Positions 1-8,175 of a DNA stretch of 37,267 nucleotides are shown here, piece by piece (position 1 is the stretch's first letter; every line of letters begins with the position of its first letter). The DNA lies in the NCBI GenBank assembly GCA_021777685.1, contig JAJYDH010000003.1, positions 1 through 37,267 on the forward strand. Direction: 5' to 3'. Source of the stretch: Planctomycetota bacterium (GTDB lineage Bacteria; Planctomycetota; Planctomycetia; Isosphaerales; Isosphaeraceae). The translations under genes and the position numbers were made by a program. The notes below the pieces were generated by a model. It saw only the letters and a program-made list of their open reading frames with translations, was not told the DNA's origin and did not search any database.

Positions 1-1974
1 AACCTCGTCCACTTCGACCGGCTCGAACCGCGAGGCGCCACCTTCGCCGCCCGGCCGGCGTTCGAGGGCTTCGAGTTCCTCGCCTCGGCCGACAACTGGT
101 GTCGCCCGGTCTTCCTCGCCCACGGGTCCGACGGCGCCCTCTACGTCTGTGACATGTACCGGAAGACGATCGAGCACCCCGACTACCTGCCGGTCGAGGT
201 CCGCAAGCACACCGACTTCGAGTCCGGCAAGGACATGGGCCGGATCTGGCGAGTGACCTCGATATCACCCACGCAAGCCCGGAAGCTCCGCCAGGTCGAC
301 CTCGCCGGGGCCCCGGTCGAGACTCTGTGCAAGGCCCTGCTCGACCCCGACGGCTGGAGGCAGGACACGGCCCAGCGGCTCCTGCTCGCCCGCCGCGACC
401 CGGCCTCGATCGGGCCTCTCGGGGCGATCGCGGCCGACCCGAAGGCTCCGGCGTCGGCGGTCGTCCGCGCCCTCCGCCTGCTGGATGCGTCCGACGCGCT
501 GAAGGACGCGACCTTGCGGGTGGCCCTGGACCACCCCTCGGCGCCGGCCCGCGAGGACGCGCTGGAGCTGGCCGGGGCCCGCCTGGCCGGCGATCGGTCC
601 TGGCTCGAACCGATCAAGAAGCTCGCCGACGACCCGGATGCCCGCGTCCGCTTCCGGGCGGCCATCGCCCTGGGCGGAGCCCCCGCCGACGCCGAGGGCG
701 TGCCCGTCGCGCTGGCCCGGATCGCGGCCCGCGACGGCTCCGACCGCTGGGCGAGGGCCGCCGTGTTCAGCTCGCTGGCGGGCCGCGAGGCGGATTTCTT
801 GCCGGCCCTGCGGGACCACGGGGCCGCCTTCGTGGCCTTCGACCTGCTCGCCGACCTGGGCAGGCTCCTCGGCGCCTCGACCCCGGCCGGCGGTCGCGCG
901 GGGGTGATCCGGGAGGTGCTCGGCGGCGCGCCCGGCTTCGCGGATGACGGCCGGATCTGCCTGCTCGCCGGGTTCGCCGGGTCGATCCGTGGGCGGGACG
1001 ACGCGGGCGACTCGCTGACCTCGGCGATCGGATCGGCGCCGGACCGGGGCCGACTGATCGAGGTCATCGGCCGGCTGGTCGATCGGGCCAATGACGCGGC
1101 GGCCGACCCGGCCACGCCCATCGAGGCTCGTCGAGCGGCGGTGGACCTGCTGGGGGATGCCGGCTTCGACCGATCGGGCGCGACGCTCCTCAAGCTGGTC
1201 GACCCCCGCCAGCCGCCGGCCCTCCAGGCGGCGGCCGTGCGGGCCCTCGCGACCGAGCGGGACGACCGGGTCACGTCGGCCCTGCTCGCCCGCGATCGCT
1301 TCGCGGGATACACCCCGACCCTGCGGGATGAGGTCCTGTCGGCCCTGATCTCCCGTCCGCACCACCTGCCGGGCCTCCTCGCCGCGCTGGAGGACGGGCG
1401 GGTGCCGGTCGGGGCGGTCGACGCCCTCCGCCGCCGGCAACTGGCCCAGCACCGGGACGCCGAGGTCCGCCGCCGCTCCGAGGGCCTGTTCGGCGCGGTC
1501 TCGGGCGACCGGGGGAGGGTCTTCGAGGCTTACAAGGACGTGGCCGAGGCGAAGGGGGACCCTGCCGCCGGCCGGTCGGTCTTCCGCCGCGAGTGCTCGT
1601 CGTGCCACCGGCTGGACCAGGAGGGTTTCGCCGTCGGTCCGGACCTGTTCGGCATCCGCAACCAGCCCAAATCGGCCATTCTGCTCCACATCCTCGCGCC
1701 CGACCACGAGATCACGCCGGGGTTCGCCAGCTACACCGTCGCGACCCGAGATGGCCGGGTCCTCACCGGCCTGATCGCCTCGGAGACCCCGTCGAGCCTG
1801 ACCTTGCGGGAGCCGCTGGGCAAGGAGACGACCGTCCTCCGCGACCAGGTCGAGGAGGTCTCGGCCGGGTCGCAGTCGCTGATGCCGGCGGGGCTGGAGC
1901 AGAAGATCAGCCGCCGCGAATTCGCCGACCTGCTGGGCTATCTCAAGGGCGAGGGGCCCGCCCCTCGGGAGTGA
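1..1974 (+). CDS. PVC-type dehydrogenase / HEAT-repeat / cytochrome c protein, 5' end missing
   Basis: The frame is already open at base 1, so only the last 657 residues are visible. Residues 1 to about 85 match the end of the beta-propeller dehydrogenase domain of large secreted planctomycete proteins; WCRPVF, GALYVCDMYRKTIEHP and a GRIWRV-type strand are visible. About residues 95-500 are Ala/Leu/Arg-rich repeats of the HEAT type. A class I c-type cytochrome domain closes the protein, with the haem site CSSCH at residues 532-536 and a likely axial Met in a SLMPAGL motif near the end. Such proteins are usually secreted and are thought to oxidise sugars or alcohols and pass electrons to the haem; the substrate is unknown. 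The next gene starts 5 bases downstream, so the two are probably co-transcribed. The N-terminus, with any signal peptide, lies outside the window. Confidence 0.9.
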   Translation, partial: NLVHFDRLEPRGATFAARPAFEGFEFLASADNWCRPVFLAHGSDGALYVCDMYRKTIEHPDYLPVEVRKHTDFESGKDMGRIWRVTSISPTQARKLRQVDLAGAPVETLCKALLDPDGWRQDTAQRLLLARRDPASIGPLGAIAADPKAPASAVVRALRLLDASDALKDATLRVALDHPSAPAREDALELAGARLAGDRSWLEPIKKLADDPDARVRFRAAIALGGAPADAEGVPVALARIAARDGSDRWARAAVFSSLAGREADFLPALRDHGAAFVAFDLLADLGRLLGASTPAGGRAGVIREVLGGAPGFADDGRICLLAGFAGSIRGRDDAGDSLTSAIGSAPDRGRLIEVIGRLVDRANDAAADPATPIEARRAAVDLLGDAGFDRSGATLLKLVDPRQPPALQAAAVRALATERDDRVTSALLARDRFAGYTPTLRDEVLSALISRPHHLPGLLAALEDGRVPVGAVDALRRRQLAQHRDAEVRRRSEGLFGAVSGDRGRVFEAYKDVAEAKGDPAAGRSVFRRECSSCHRLDQEGFAVGPDLFGIRNQPKSAILLHILAPDHEITPGFASYTVATRDGRVLTGLIASETPSSLTLREPLGKETTVLRDQVEEVSAGSQSLMPAGLEQKISRREFADLLGYLKGEGPAPRE

Positions 1975-1979
1975 CCGCG

Positions 1980-3512
1980 ATGAGACTCCGACCGTTCGTC
2001 CTGACGATCCTGATCGGCCCGGCCGCCGCCGGGATGGCCCTCGCCGACGAGCCAGGCCCCCCGGCCTTCAAGGCCGGATTCGCCGAGCGGGACATCACCC
2101 CCGCGATCGGCATGGAGATGCCGGGCAACTACGGCAAGGCGTACCACAAATCGATCCACGACCCGTGCAAGGTCCGGGCCTCGGTCTTCGACGACGGCCG
2201 GTCGAAGGTCGCGATCGTCGGGGTCGACGGCCTGGGCATCCGCCGCGACACGGTCGTCAAAGCCCGCCGGGCGATCCGCGAGAAGACGGGCATCGCCGAG
2301 GGGTCGATCCTCGTCGGCGCCTCGCACTCGCACTCGTCGGGGCCGCTCATGATGGTCATGCCCGGCGAGTACGACCACGCCCCGGAGCTGGTCCGGAAGC
2401 TCGCCTACGAGGAGTCGTCCAACGCCGACCCGGGGTACGTCGCCCGGGTCGAGGCGGCCATCACGGACGCGGTCAACGAGGCCCACGAGCGCCGGGTCGA
2501 GGCGAAAGTCGGCGTCGGCAAGGGGGTTGAGGCGACGGTCGCCTTCAACCGGCGGTTCCGCATGAAGGACGGCCGGACCGTCACCCACCCGGGGCTGGGG
2601 AATCCCGAGATCGTCGAGCCGGCCGGGCCGGTCGACCCCGAGGTCGGCGTCGTCGGCGCCTGGGACGCGAAGGCCCCCGGCAAGCTCCTCGGCTGCGTCG
2701 TCAACTTCTCGTGCCACGCCACGACCGGCGGCCCCGGCGCCTCGGCTAGCTACATCCATTACCTCGAAAAGGTCATAAGAGGCTACTACGGGCAGGATTG
2801 CGTCGTCGTCTTCGAGGCCGGAGCCTCGGGCGACATCACCCAGGTCGACAACCGGAGCCCGTACAAGTACCCCGGCGGCGACCGGTGGTCGCAGATCGTC
2901 GGCGGCAAGGTCGGGGCCGAGGCCCTGAAGGTCCTCCTCGCGATGGAGCCGGGCACCCCGGCCCCGGTCGACGCCCGGTCCAAGGTCTGGAAGGCCCGCC
3001 GGCGCCCGCCCTCCCCGGCGCGGGTCGAGGCGGCCCTGGCGATCGTCCAGGGGGACCGGAAGAAGGTCGACCCGGCCGACTGGACCTTCGCCAAGGAGAC
3101 GGTCCTGCTCGACGCCCTGATCCGGAAGGAGCCGGCCGTCGAGGTCGAGGTCCAGGCCGTGCAGGTCGGCCCGGCGGTGTTCGTCACCACGCCCGCCGAG
3201 TATTTCTGCCGGTTCGGCCTGGAGATCAAGGCCGCCAGCGGCTTCCCGTTCACCTTCCCGGTGAGCCTGGCCAACGGCTGCGTCGGCTACGTCCCGACCG
3301 AGGACGCCTTCGGCCCCGACGGGGGAGGCTACGAGACCCGGCTGACCAGCTACAGCAACCTCGACATCGCCGCCGGAACCCGGATGCGCGACGCCGGGAT
3401 CGAGCTGGCCCGCCAGTTGAAGCCCGGCGCCGTCCCCGAGCCGCCCCGCCGCCCCTCGACCTTCACCGGCAAAATCTGGCCCTACGGCAACAACCGGCCG
3501 GAGCGGGAGTGA
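1980..3512 (+). CDS. Neutral/alkaline ceramidase-like secreted hydrolase
   Basis: 510 residues. A signal peptide is visible at residues 1-22, with a hydrophobic core and an ALA cleavage site before DEPGPP. The body resembles the N-terminal catalytic domain of neutral/alkaline non-lysosomal ceramidases, which are zinc amidases. The likely zinc ligands are the two His of GASHSHSSG (H116, H118) and H246 in NFSCHAT; GASGDITQ (281-288) and E407 in TTPAEYF fit other active-site parts. The protein is shorter than classical ceramidases and lacks an obvious C-terminal immunoglobulin-like domain. Planctomycetes carry many such proteins, often next to sulfatases and PVC-type dehydrogenases, so the true substrate may be another lipid or an N-acylated sugar. 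ATG 1980 is chosen because it follows the previous stop directly and begins the signal peptide. Confidence 0.85.
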   Translation: MRLRPFVLTILIGPAAAGMALADEPGPPAFKAGFAERDITPAIGMEMPGNYGKAYHKSIHDPCKVRASVFDDGRSKVAIVGVDGLGIRRDTVVKARRAIREKTGIAEGSILVGASHSHSSGPLMMVMPGEYDHAPELVRKLAYEESSNADPGYVARVEAAITDAVNEAHERRVEAKVGVGKGVEATVAFNRRFRMKDGRTVTHPGLGNPEIVEPAGPVDPEVGVVGAWDAKAPGKLLGCVVNFSCHATTGGPGASASYIHYLEKVIRGYYGQDCVVVFEAGASGDITQVDNRSPYKYPGGDRWSQIVGGKVGAEALKVLLAMEPGTPAPVDARSKVWKARRRPPSPARVEAALAIVQGDRKKVDPADWTFAKETVLLDALIRKEPAVEVEVQAVQVGPAVFVTTPAEYFCRFGLEIKAASGFPFTFPVSLANGCVGYVPTEDAFGPDGGGYETRLTSYSNLDIAAGTRMRDAGIELARQLKPGAVPEPPRRPSTFTGKIWPYGNNRPERE

Positions 3513-3547
3513 TCGTTCCCAATCTGAGATCTGAGCGCTCAGGTCGA

Positions 3548-5191
3548 TCAGCCGGCCGCCGGGAAGCGGTCGCGGGCGGCCAGTGCGTCCAGGATCGCGG
3601 CCTGGAGGTGCCCGGACTCGACCGGCTTGGTCAGGTGGGCGAGGAACCCCGCGTCCAGGCTGAGCTGGATGTCATCCGGCGAGCCGTAGCCGCTGATCGC
3701 GATCCCGGGCATCCGGCCCCGGAGTCCCCTCATCAGATCGAGCCCCGACCCGTCGGGCAGGTCGATGTCGCTGACCAGGAGGTCGAAGGGGCGCAGGGCG
3801 GCCTCGAAGGCCGAGGCGAGGTCGACCGCCGTGACCACCCGGTGCCCCTTCATCTCGAGGACGATCTTGAGGAAACGGACGATGTCTTTGTTGTCTTCCA
3901 CGAGCAGGATGCTCGCGCCGTCGCGGCCGTTCTCGGCGGCCTTCGTGGCGGACGGGGCGAGTGAGGACTTCACGACGACGGGCATGTCGAACTCGAACGT
4001 CGCCCCCCGTCTGGGCCCTTCGCTGGCGGCGGTGAGGTGGCCCCCGTGCGCCTCGACGATCGACCGGCTAATCGAGAGGCCGAGCCCCAGGCCGCCGAGA
4101 TTTCGCCCGTGGGAGGTCTGGCCCTGCTCGAACGGCTCGAAGATCGTGGGCAGGACTTCCGGCTCGATCCCCCGGCCGTCGTCGGCGACGGAGACGACGA
4201 GCCGGCCGCCCTGGGCTTCGCGGGTCCCGACGGAGATCGTGCCGCCCTCCGGCGTCCATTTCACGGCGTTCTGGACCAGGTTCCAGAGGACCTGCTGGAA
4301 CCTCGCCGGGTCGGCGTCGACCATGTGATCGCGGGCCGAGAGGTCGACCGCGATCCGGACCCCGGCGGCGTCGGCCTCGTGCCGGCAGATCTCGATCGAT
4401 TGCTCGATCAGGAGATGCGCGTCGACCTCCGCTCGGTCGAGCCGGAGCTTGCCCCGCCCGGCGCCCATGATGTCGAGCAGGTCGTCGATCAGCCTGGCCT
4501 CGAGCGTGATGCACCGCCGGATCATCTCCAGGGCGGACCTCGGCACGGGCGAAGGGTCGGGGTCGTCGAGCAGGGCCGAGACCACGGCGAGCACGGGCGT
4601 CAGGGGGGTCCTCAGCTCGTGGGAGAGCACGGCGAGGAACCGGTCCTTGACGCGGCCGGCGTCCTCGGCGGCCTCCTTGGCCTCGCGGAGCTTCGCCTCG
4701 ACGCGGAGCCGTTCGGCGATCTCGGCCCGCATCGCCTCGATGGCGTCGGCCAGCTCGGCGGTCCGCTCGCGGACGCGGGCCTCCAGCCCGTCGCGGGCCT
4801 TTTCCAGCTCGGCCTCGACCCTCGTCCGCTCGGAGATGTCGCGGATCATGGCCAGGCCGAGCGGCTCCGGCCGGGTGTGAATCCGGCTGACGCTGACGTT
4901 GACGGGGATCGGCGGCCGTCCCGCCCTCGACAGGAAATAGCCCTCCCGCGAGTGGAAGAAGCCGGTCCGCTGGCAGGCGTCGAGCAGCCGGCGGAAGCGG
5001 TTCGGGTCGGGCGACGAGAGGAGGTCGGGGAGCTTCATGCCCAGCGCCGCCTTCCGCTCGAACCCGGTCAGCCGGAGGGCCGTGGGGTTGACGTCGACGA
5101 CCCGGCGGTCGCGGGGGTCGAAGACGATCAGGGCGTCGTTCGCCTCGCGGAAGAGGCAGAGGGCGATCTCGACATCGCGATCGGAATCCAT
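3548..5191 (-). CDS. Soluble PAS hybrid sensor histidine kinase with receiver domain
   Basis: 547 residues in four parts. A PAS domain spans about 10-120 and includes a FDPRDRRVVDVNPTALRLTGF-like core. A coiled coil spans about 122-180. The HisKA domain carries the phospho-accepting His191 in SHELRTPL. The ATPase domain has an N-box around N308 (NLVQNAVKW), DDGRGIE at 337-343 and GGLGLGLSI near 366. A C-terminal receiver domain (about 427-540) has acidic residues E432/D433, acceptor D475 in VSDIDLPDGSG, and K522 in the TKP motif. There is no transmembrane segment, so it should sense a cytosolic signal. The attached receiver implies phosphotransfer within the protein or onward to an unseen Hpt protein. 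It lies 34 bases downstream of the Ser/Thr kinase gene on the same strand, probably in one operon. Confidence 0.92.
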   Translation of the reverse strand: MDSDRDVEIALCLFREANDALIVFDPRDRRVVDVNPTALRLTGFERKAALGMKLPDLLSSPDPNRFRRLLDACQRTGFFHSREGYFLSRAGRPPIPVNVSVSRIHTRPEPLGLAMIRDISERTRVEAELEKARDGLEARVRERTAELADAIEAMRAEIAERLRVEAKLREAKEAAEDAGRVKDRFLAVLSHELRTPLTPVLAVVSALLDDPDPSPVPRSALEMIRRCITLEARLIDDLLDIMGAGRGKLRLDRAEVDAHLLIEQSIEICRHEADAAGVRIAVDLSARDHMVDADPARFQQVLWNLVQNAVKWTPEGGTISVGTREAQGGRLVVSVADDGRGIEPEVLPTIFEPFEQGQTSHGRNLGGLGLGLSISRSIVEAHGGHLTAASEGPRRGATFEFDMPVVVKSSLAPSATKAAENGRDGASILLVEDNKDIVRFLKIVLEMKGHRVVTAVDLASAFEAALRPFDLLVSDIDLPDGSGLDLMRGLRGRMPGIAISGYGSPDDIQLSLDAGFLAHLTKPVESGHLQAAILDALAARDRFPAAG

Positions 5192-5225
5192 GTGCCGACC
5201 CCTCGCTACGCCCCGGCCTCATCGA

Positions 5226-7013
5226 TCAGGGCACCACCGGCGAGCAGACCCGGAACCCGAAATTGTAATAGGAGCAGCCCGGCGGATGGGGCAGCCGCGA
5301 GGCCGATCGGGTCCGCTCGACCTTGTCCCAGTCGAACGACCCGCCGCGGAGCACGCGATTCGAGCCCGACGGGGGACCCGTGGGGTCGACGGCCGTCGCC
5401 TGTTCGTAGGGCCCGTACCAGTCGGAGCACCACTCCCAGACATTTCCATGCATGTCGCGCAGGCCCCACGGGTTCGGTCGCCTGGTGCCGACCTTGTGGA
5501 AGCGATACCGGGCGTTCTTCAAGGTCCAGGCGAAGGGCATGAGCGACTCGGGGTCATCCCCGGACGACCAGCGACTCGAGGTCCCGGCCCGGCACGCGTA
5601 TTCCCACTCGGCCTCGGTCGGGAGCCGGATCGGCCGGCCCTCGATGCGAGTGAGGGCGTCGCAGAAGGCGACCGCATCGCGCCAGCTCAGCTGGACCACG
5701 GGCTCCTGATCATCCTGGTGTCGGATGCCGTCGGGATGGCGCCAGTTGAACTCGGAGTTGCTCTCAATCGTGCGAGTCTTCACGTTGAACGTCCGACCCC
5801 CGCCGTCGGGATCTTCGGCCGTCGTCCGATAGCCCGTCGCCTCGACGAACCTCCGGAACTGCCCGACCGTGACCTCCTTCTCGCCGAGGTAGAAGGGCCG
5901 AGAGATCCGGACGAGATGGCGGGGCCGCTCGTCGGGCTGGGCCGCGGTGTCGGACGAGGGCGACCCCATCCAGAACTCTCCCGGCGGGACCTTGATCAGC
6001 GTAATCCCCAGCGACCGAGTCGTGAGCGTTGACGGGGCCTCGGCGAGGGCGGGGGCAGGCCCGGCCTCGCGGACGGGTTCGGGGGCGCTCACGGCCGAGG
6101 CTCGGTGCGATTCACGCCTCGGGAAGTTCCTGGGAAACAGGGAGTGGCCGGCCACGATCAGCGAGGCCACGAGGGCAAGGCCGACGATCGGGCCGACCCG
6201 GCGAGTCGGCCTCTCGGCCGCCGACAGGCCGTGGTCGAGGGCCCGGCCGAATTCGCCGATCGTCGGGAACCGGTCGGCGGGGTCCTCGCTGAGGGCCTTG
6301 AGGATGACCTCGCCTGCCTCCCGGCCGAGCTTCGGGTTCAGCTTCGCGGGCGAGGGGTAGGCGCCCAGAGGCTTCCGGCCCGTGGCCATCTCGTAGCAGA
6401 GCGCCGCGAGCGAGAACTGGTCGGCTCGCTCGTCGACCCTCAGGCCGTATTGCTGCTCCGGGGCGACGTAGCCGGGCGTGCCCATCGCTCGGCCGGTCCG
6501 GGTCAGTGACCCGATCGCGAAGTCGAGGACGGCGATCCCGAAATCGGTGACCTTCGGTGTGTCCTCGTGGTGGATCAGGATATTCTCCGGCTTCATGTCG
6601 CGATGGATGATGCCCTGGCGGTGGAGGTGCTCCACGGCCCGGATCACCGGCCGGATGATCGTCCTGATCTCGCCGACCTCGATGGGGACGTCGGGCACCA
6701 TCCTCGAGCGGAGGTCGCCGTCCTCGATGTACTCCATCACGAGATAGGGCCGCCCGTCGGCGGTCCCGAAGTCGAAGATCGTCACGACGTTGGGATGCGA
6801 AATTCGCGCCATCAGTTCGGCCTCGCGGCGGAACCTCCGCTCATATTCCTCGGGAGGATCGCCGGCCGCCCTGGCCAGGAATTTTATGGCGACTTTGCGG
6901 TTCAAGGCAAGTTGACGGGCAAGGTAGACCTCTCCCATCCCACCCAGGCCGATCAGCTTCAAAATCTCGTGCCCCGCGACTTCGGGGGGCGTATCCCGCT
7001 GGAAGGTCGGCAT
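5226..7013 (-). CDS. Ser/Thr protein kinase fused to FGE-sulfatase-like domain
   Basis: 595 residues. The N-terminal Hanks-type kinase domain (about 14-262) is complete: glycine loop GLGGMGEVY at 22-30, catalytic Lys44 in VAIKFL, HRDMKPEN with D139, DFG with D157, and an APE-like APEQ. One membrane helix lies at about 275-293, followed by a Pro/Ala linker. The C-terminal domain (about 335-593) is of the formylglycine-generating-enzyme/SUMF1 type: PPGEFWMGSP, RLPTEAEWEYACRAG, WGLRDMHGNVWEW, RVLRGGSF and GFRV. The topology implies a cytosolic kinase and an extracytoplasmic FGE-like domain that may act as sensor rather than enzyme. This fusion is common in planctomycetes. Downstream is the hybrid histidine kinase; upstream, a divergent YitT-family gene. 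Confidence 0.92.
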   Translation of the reverse strand: MPTFQRDTPPEVAGHEILKLIGLGGMGEVYLARQLALNRKVAIKFLARAAGDPPEEYERRFRREAELMARISHPNVVTIFDFGTADGRPYLVMEYIEDGDLRSRMVPDVPIEVGEIRTIIRPVIRAVEHLHRQGIIHRDMKPENILIHHEDTPKVTDFGIAVLDFAIGSLTRTGRAMGTPGYVAPEQQYGLRVDERADQFSLAALCYEMATGRKPLGAYPSPAKLNPKLGREAGEVILKALSEDPADRFPTIGEFGRALDHGLSAAERPTRRVGPIVGLALVASLIVAGHSLFPRNFPRRESHRASAVSAPEPVREAGPAPALAEAPSTLTTRSLGITLIKVPPGEFWMGSPSSDTAAQPDERPRHLVRISRPFYLGEKEVTVGQFRRFVEATGYRTTAEDPDGGGRTFNVKTRTIESNSEFNWRHPDGIRHQDDQEPVVQLSWRDAVAFCDALTRIEGRPIRLPTEAEWEYACRAGTSSRWSSGDDPESLMPFAWTLKNARYRFHKVGTRRPNPWGLRDMHGNVWEWCSDWYGPYEQATAVDPTGPPSGSNRVLRGGSFDWDKVERTRSASRLPHPPGCSYYNFGFRVCSPVVP

Positions 7014-7186
7014 CGACGCGTCCCGCTTTCCACCACCGAATGGAGCTTTAAGAATCGAACATTCAGTCTATATTAGCGTTAATCTTCGTGCAAGCCGGTC
7101 CGGGAACGGATCGCATTCGGTCCGATATGGTCGATCGAGTGCCGGACGGTTGCGGGTCGGACGGCGGTCGGTGTATTTTCGAACCC
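7014..7186. promoter_or_regulatory. Divergent intergenic region with a likely promoter
   Basis: This is the shared upstream region of the kinase-FGE gene (- strand) and the YitT-family gene (+ strand). Around 7045-7085 the sequence drops sharply in GC. On the + strand, TATATT at 7069-7074 has TTTAAG 16 bases upstream (7047-7052), a weak sigma-70-like pair. On the - strand TATAGA overlaps the same bases, with a TTGCAC about 15 bases upstream of it. Which hexamers are used cannot be settled from sequence. Confidence 0.35.
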
Positions 7187-8038
7187 ATGAAACGCCCTCT
7201 CAAGGAACTGACGAACGCCGTGACGATCTTGCTGGGCGTCTTCTCGGCCGGGATGGGCCTGAAGGGGTTCTTGCTGTCGAGCCACTTCATCGACGGGGGG
7301 GTGACGGGGATCTCGATGCTGCTGGCGCAGGTGCTGAAGCTGCCGCTGCCGCTCCTGCTCCTGGTCATCAACCTGCCGTTCATCGCGCTGGGATACAGGC
7401 AGCTCGGCGGGGCGTTCGCGATCCGGAGCGGCTGCGCGATCGTCGGGCTGTCGACCTGCCTGGCCCTGGTCCCCTTCCCCGACGTCACGCCGGATGACAA
7501 GCTGTTGTCGGCCGTGTTCGGTGGATTCTTCATCGGGGCGGGGATCGGCCTGGCGATGCGAGGCGGGGCGGTCCTGGACGGCACCGAGATCGCCGCGCTG
7601 CTGATCAGCAAGCGGAGCAGCCTCTTCCGGGTCGGGGACGTGATCCTCGGCCTGAACATCGTCATCTTCCTGGCGGCGGCGTTCGTCCTGGGCGTCGAGC
7701 CGGCGCTGTATTCGATCCTGACATACGTCTCGGCCTCGAAGACGCTCGACTTCCTGCTCCACGGGATTGAGGAATACACCGCGATCACCATCGTCTCGGC
7801 CAGGAGCGACGCAATCCGTCAATCGATCATCGGCCAGCTGAACCGGGGGGTGACGATCTACAAGGGCAAGGGGGGGATGACCGGCCTCGACCAGGACATT
7901 CTCTTCTGCGTCGTGACCCGGTTGGAGATCGGCAAGGTCAAGGCGATCGCCCGGGACGTCGACGAGTCGGCGTTCATCATCGTCTATCCGCTGGCCGACG
8001 TCGAAGGCGGCGTCCTCAAGAGGACGTCGCTGCATTGA
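7187..8038 (+). CDS. YitT family membrane protein with C-terminal DUF2179 domain
   Basis: 283 residues. About five hydrophobic helices fill residues 8-185, starting at AVTILLGVFSAGMGLKGFLL and including GGFFIGAGIGLAMRGGAVLDGTEI, a signature-like stretch of the YitT family (DUF161). The soluble C-terminus (about 195-283) matches DUF2179: TIVSARSDAIRQSI, RGVTIYKGKGGMTG and a late FIIVYP strand. The family is widespread and its function is not established. ATG 7187 is preferred over an in-frame start 99 bases upstream because the extra residues are Gly/Arg-rich, unlike the family, and lie in the presumed promoter region. Confidence 0.88.
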   Translation: MKRPLKELTNAVTILLGVFSAGMGLKGFLLSSHFIDGGVTGISMLLAQVLKLPLPLLLLVINLPFIALGYRQLGGAFAIRSGCAIVGLSTCLALVPFPDVTPDDKLLSAVFGGFFIGAGIGLAMRGGAVLDGTEIAALLISKRSSLFRVGDVILGLNIVIFLAAAFVLGVEPALYSILTYVSASKTLDFLLHGIEEYTAITIVSARSDAIRQSIIGQLNRGVTIYKGKGGMTGLDQDILFCVVTRLEIGKVKAIARDVDESAFIIVYPLADVEGGVLKRTSLH

Positions 8039-8162
8039 CTGGGCGGCCGTGATGTGGTTATCCCGCCCGGATGTTCGACACCCTATCGGCCGATCTCCAC
8101 TCCTCACCCCTGAACACGCCGGCATCGACCGGACGAAGGCCCGAATTCGCGATCACTCGACA

Positions 8163-8169
8163 GGGAGAA
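8163..8169 (+). promoter_or_regulatory. Ribosome binding site fixing a GTG start
   Basis: GGGAGAA lies 6 bases before GTG 8176. It supports that GTG over an in-frame ATG at 8071, which would put 35 poorly structured residues in front of the signal peptide. Confidence 0.6.
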
Positions 8170-8175
8170 CCGACC

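Noticed and set aside
3531-3542. CTGAGCGCTCAG palindrome between the convergent ceramidase-like and histidine kinase genes
   Set aside because: Only 6 bp per arm with no loop and no T-run; too weak to call a terminator.
4037-5542. Long + strand open frame antisense to the histidine kinase
   Set aside because: Composition is Arg/Gly/Asp-rich without domains, and the - strand gene has complete kinase motifs.
5226-7013. Kinase-FGE protein as a missing EgtB partner for egtD
   Set aside because: EgtB shares an FGE-like fold but also needs a DinB-like domain; this protein has a kinase domain and membrane helix instead, and is 24 kb away.
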